Notes under the pieces: model-generated | What the model was told of the DNA's origin: nothing | The model's input: the letters and a program-made list of their open reading frames with translations, nothing else | The model's database searches: none | Assembly (NCBI GenBank): GCA_022827165.1 | Contig: JAJDTN010000369.1 | Span: forward strand, 1 to 13,757 | DNA length: 13,757 nt | From: Candidatus Latescibacterota bacterium | GTDB lineage: Bacteria > Latescibacterota > UBA2968 > UBA8231 | Direction: 5' to 3' | Program-made: the position numbers and the translations under genes | Shown here: in pieces, positions 13,625 through 13,757 of the stretch | How the letters are laid out: each line of letters opens with the position of its first letter | Numbering within the stretch: position 1 is the stretch's first letter

Positions 13625-13757
13625 ATGCGCTTCCGCCCCTGCATCGACCTCCACGAAGGACGGGTGAAGCAAATCGTCGGCGGCAGCCTGCGCGAGGGCC
13701 AGGCGCCGCGGACGAACTTCGACGCCGGCAGGCCCCCGGCGTACTACGCGGACCTCT
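13625..13757 (+). CDS. hisA: HisA-type phosphoribosylformimino-AICAR-phosphate isomerase, eukaryotic (HIS6) type, 3' truncated by window edge
   Basis: The 44 visible codons read MRFRPCIDLHEGRVKQIVGG, then SLREGQAPRTNFDAGRPPAYYADL. HisA catalyses an Amadori rearrangement in histidine biosynthesis (ProFAR to PRFAR). The catalytic Asp of the first strand is Asp8 in CIDLHEGRVKQ. The pattern C-I-D-L-H-x-G-x-V-K-Q-I-V-G-G, followed by TNF and a Pro-x-A-Y-Y-A segment, is that of yeast HIS6 and related eukaryotic-type isomerases. Classical bacterial HisA instead has IDLKxGxxVRLxQG. This type is also known from scattered bacteria. The start is the only ATG near the conserved opening. The rest of the barrel lies outside the window, so completeness cannot be judged. 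Confidence 0.85.
   Translation, partial: MRFRPCIDLHEGRVKQIVGGSLREGQAPRTNFDAGRPPAYYADL

Noticed and set aside
1..13757. CRISPR arrays, tRNA or rRNA genes, insertion sequences
   Set aside because: No regularly spaced repeats, cloverleaf-like segments, transposase motifs or terminal inverted repeats were seen on either strand.

Overview
The window is high-G+C bacterial chromosome (roughly 70% by eye), almost fully coding, with GTG and TTG starts and many 4-base stop/start overlaps. Housekeeping genes (lipoamide dehydrogenase, Slt-type lytic transglycosylase, MutY, RsmD, HisA) are mixed with catabolic genes: two PhyH dioxygenases, an enolase-superfamily enzyme, a beta-decarboxylating dehydrogenase and two P1/DmpA peptidases. 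Together with a HisA of the eukaryotic (HIS6) type, this suggests a little-studied, PhyH-rich phylum such as Latescibacterota, Poribacteria or Gemmatimonadota. That placement is a guess, not a result.

Layout. 1-544 (+): 3' end of lpd. 644-3018 (+): slt-like transglycosylase and an overlapping gene for a 76-residue two-helix membrane protein. 10347-3023 (-): a tight seven-gene run, in transcription order enolase-superfamily enzyme, NAD-type decarboxylating dehydrogenase, PhyH dioxygenase, Tat-exported P1 peptidase, cytoplasmic P1 peptidase, mutY and a yqaA/DedA-like membrane protein. Gaps within the run are 1 base, 12 bases or overlaps of 4 to 8 bases. 10348-10553: divergent intergenic region with a candidate promoter for the minus-strand run. 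10554-12008 (+): fic gene, clearly less G+C-rich than its flanks, probably acquired. 12091-13550 (+): rsmD and a second PhyH gene. 13625-end (+): start of a eukaryote-type hisA.

How the genes may work together: the first five genes of the minus-strand run look like a small catabolic module. An exported peptidase/amidase would release a product, and an oxygenase, an acid-sugar-dehydratase-like enzyme and an oxidative decarboxylase would process it. The substrate cannot be read from sequence. Several active sites depart from the textbook pattern: Phe for the catalytic Tyr in the dehydrogenase, a swapped DHF motif in the enolase-family enzyme, and Thr for the Ser nucleophile in one P1 paralog.

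The clearest structural oddity is a diverged tandem duplication of about 80 bases exactly over the P1 peptidase/mutY junction. It duplicates the peptidase tail and stop codon and the mutY start, leaving a ghost peptidase C-terminus inside the 5' end of mutY.
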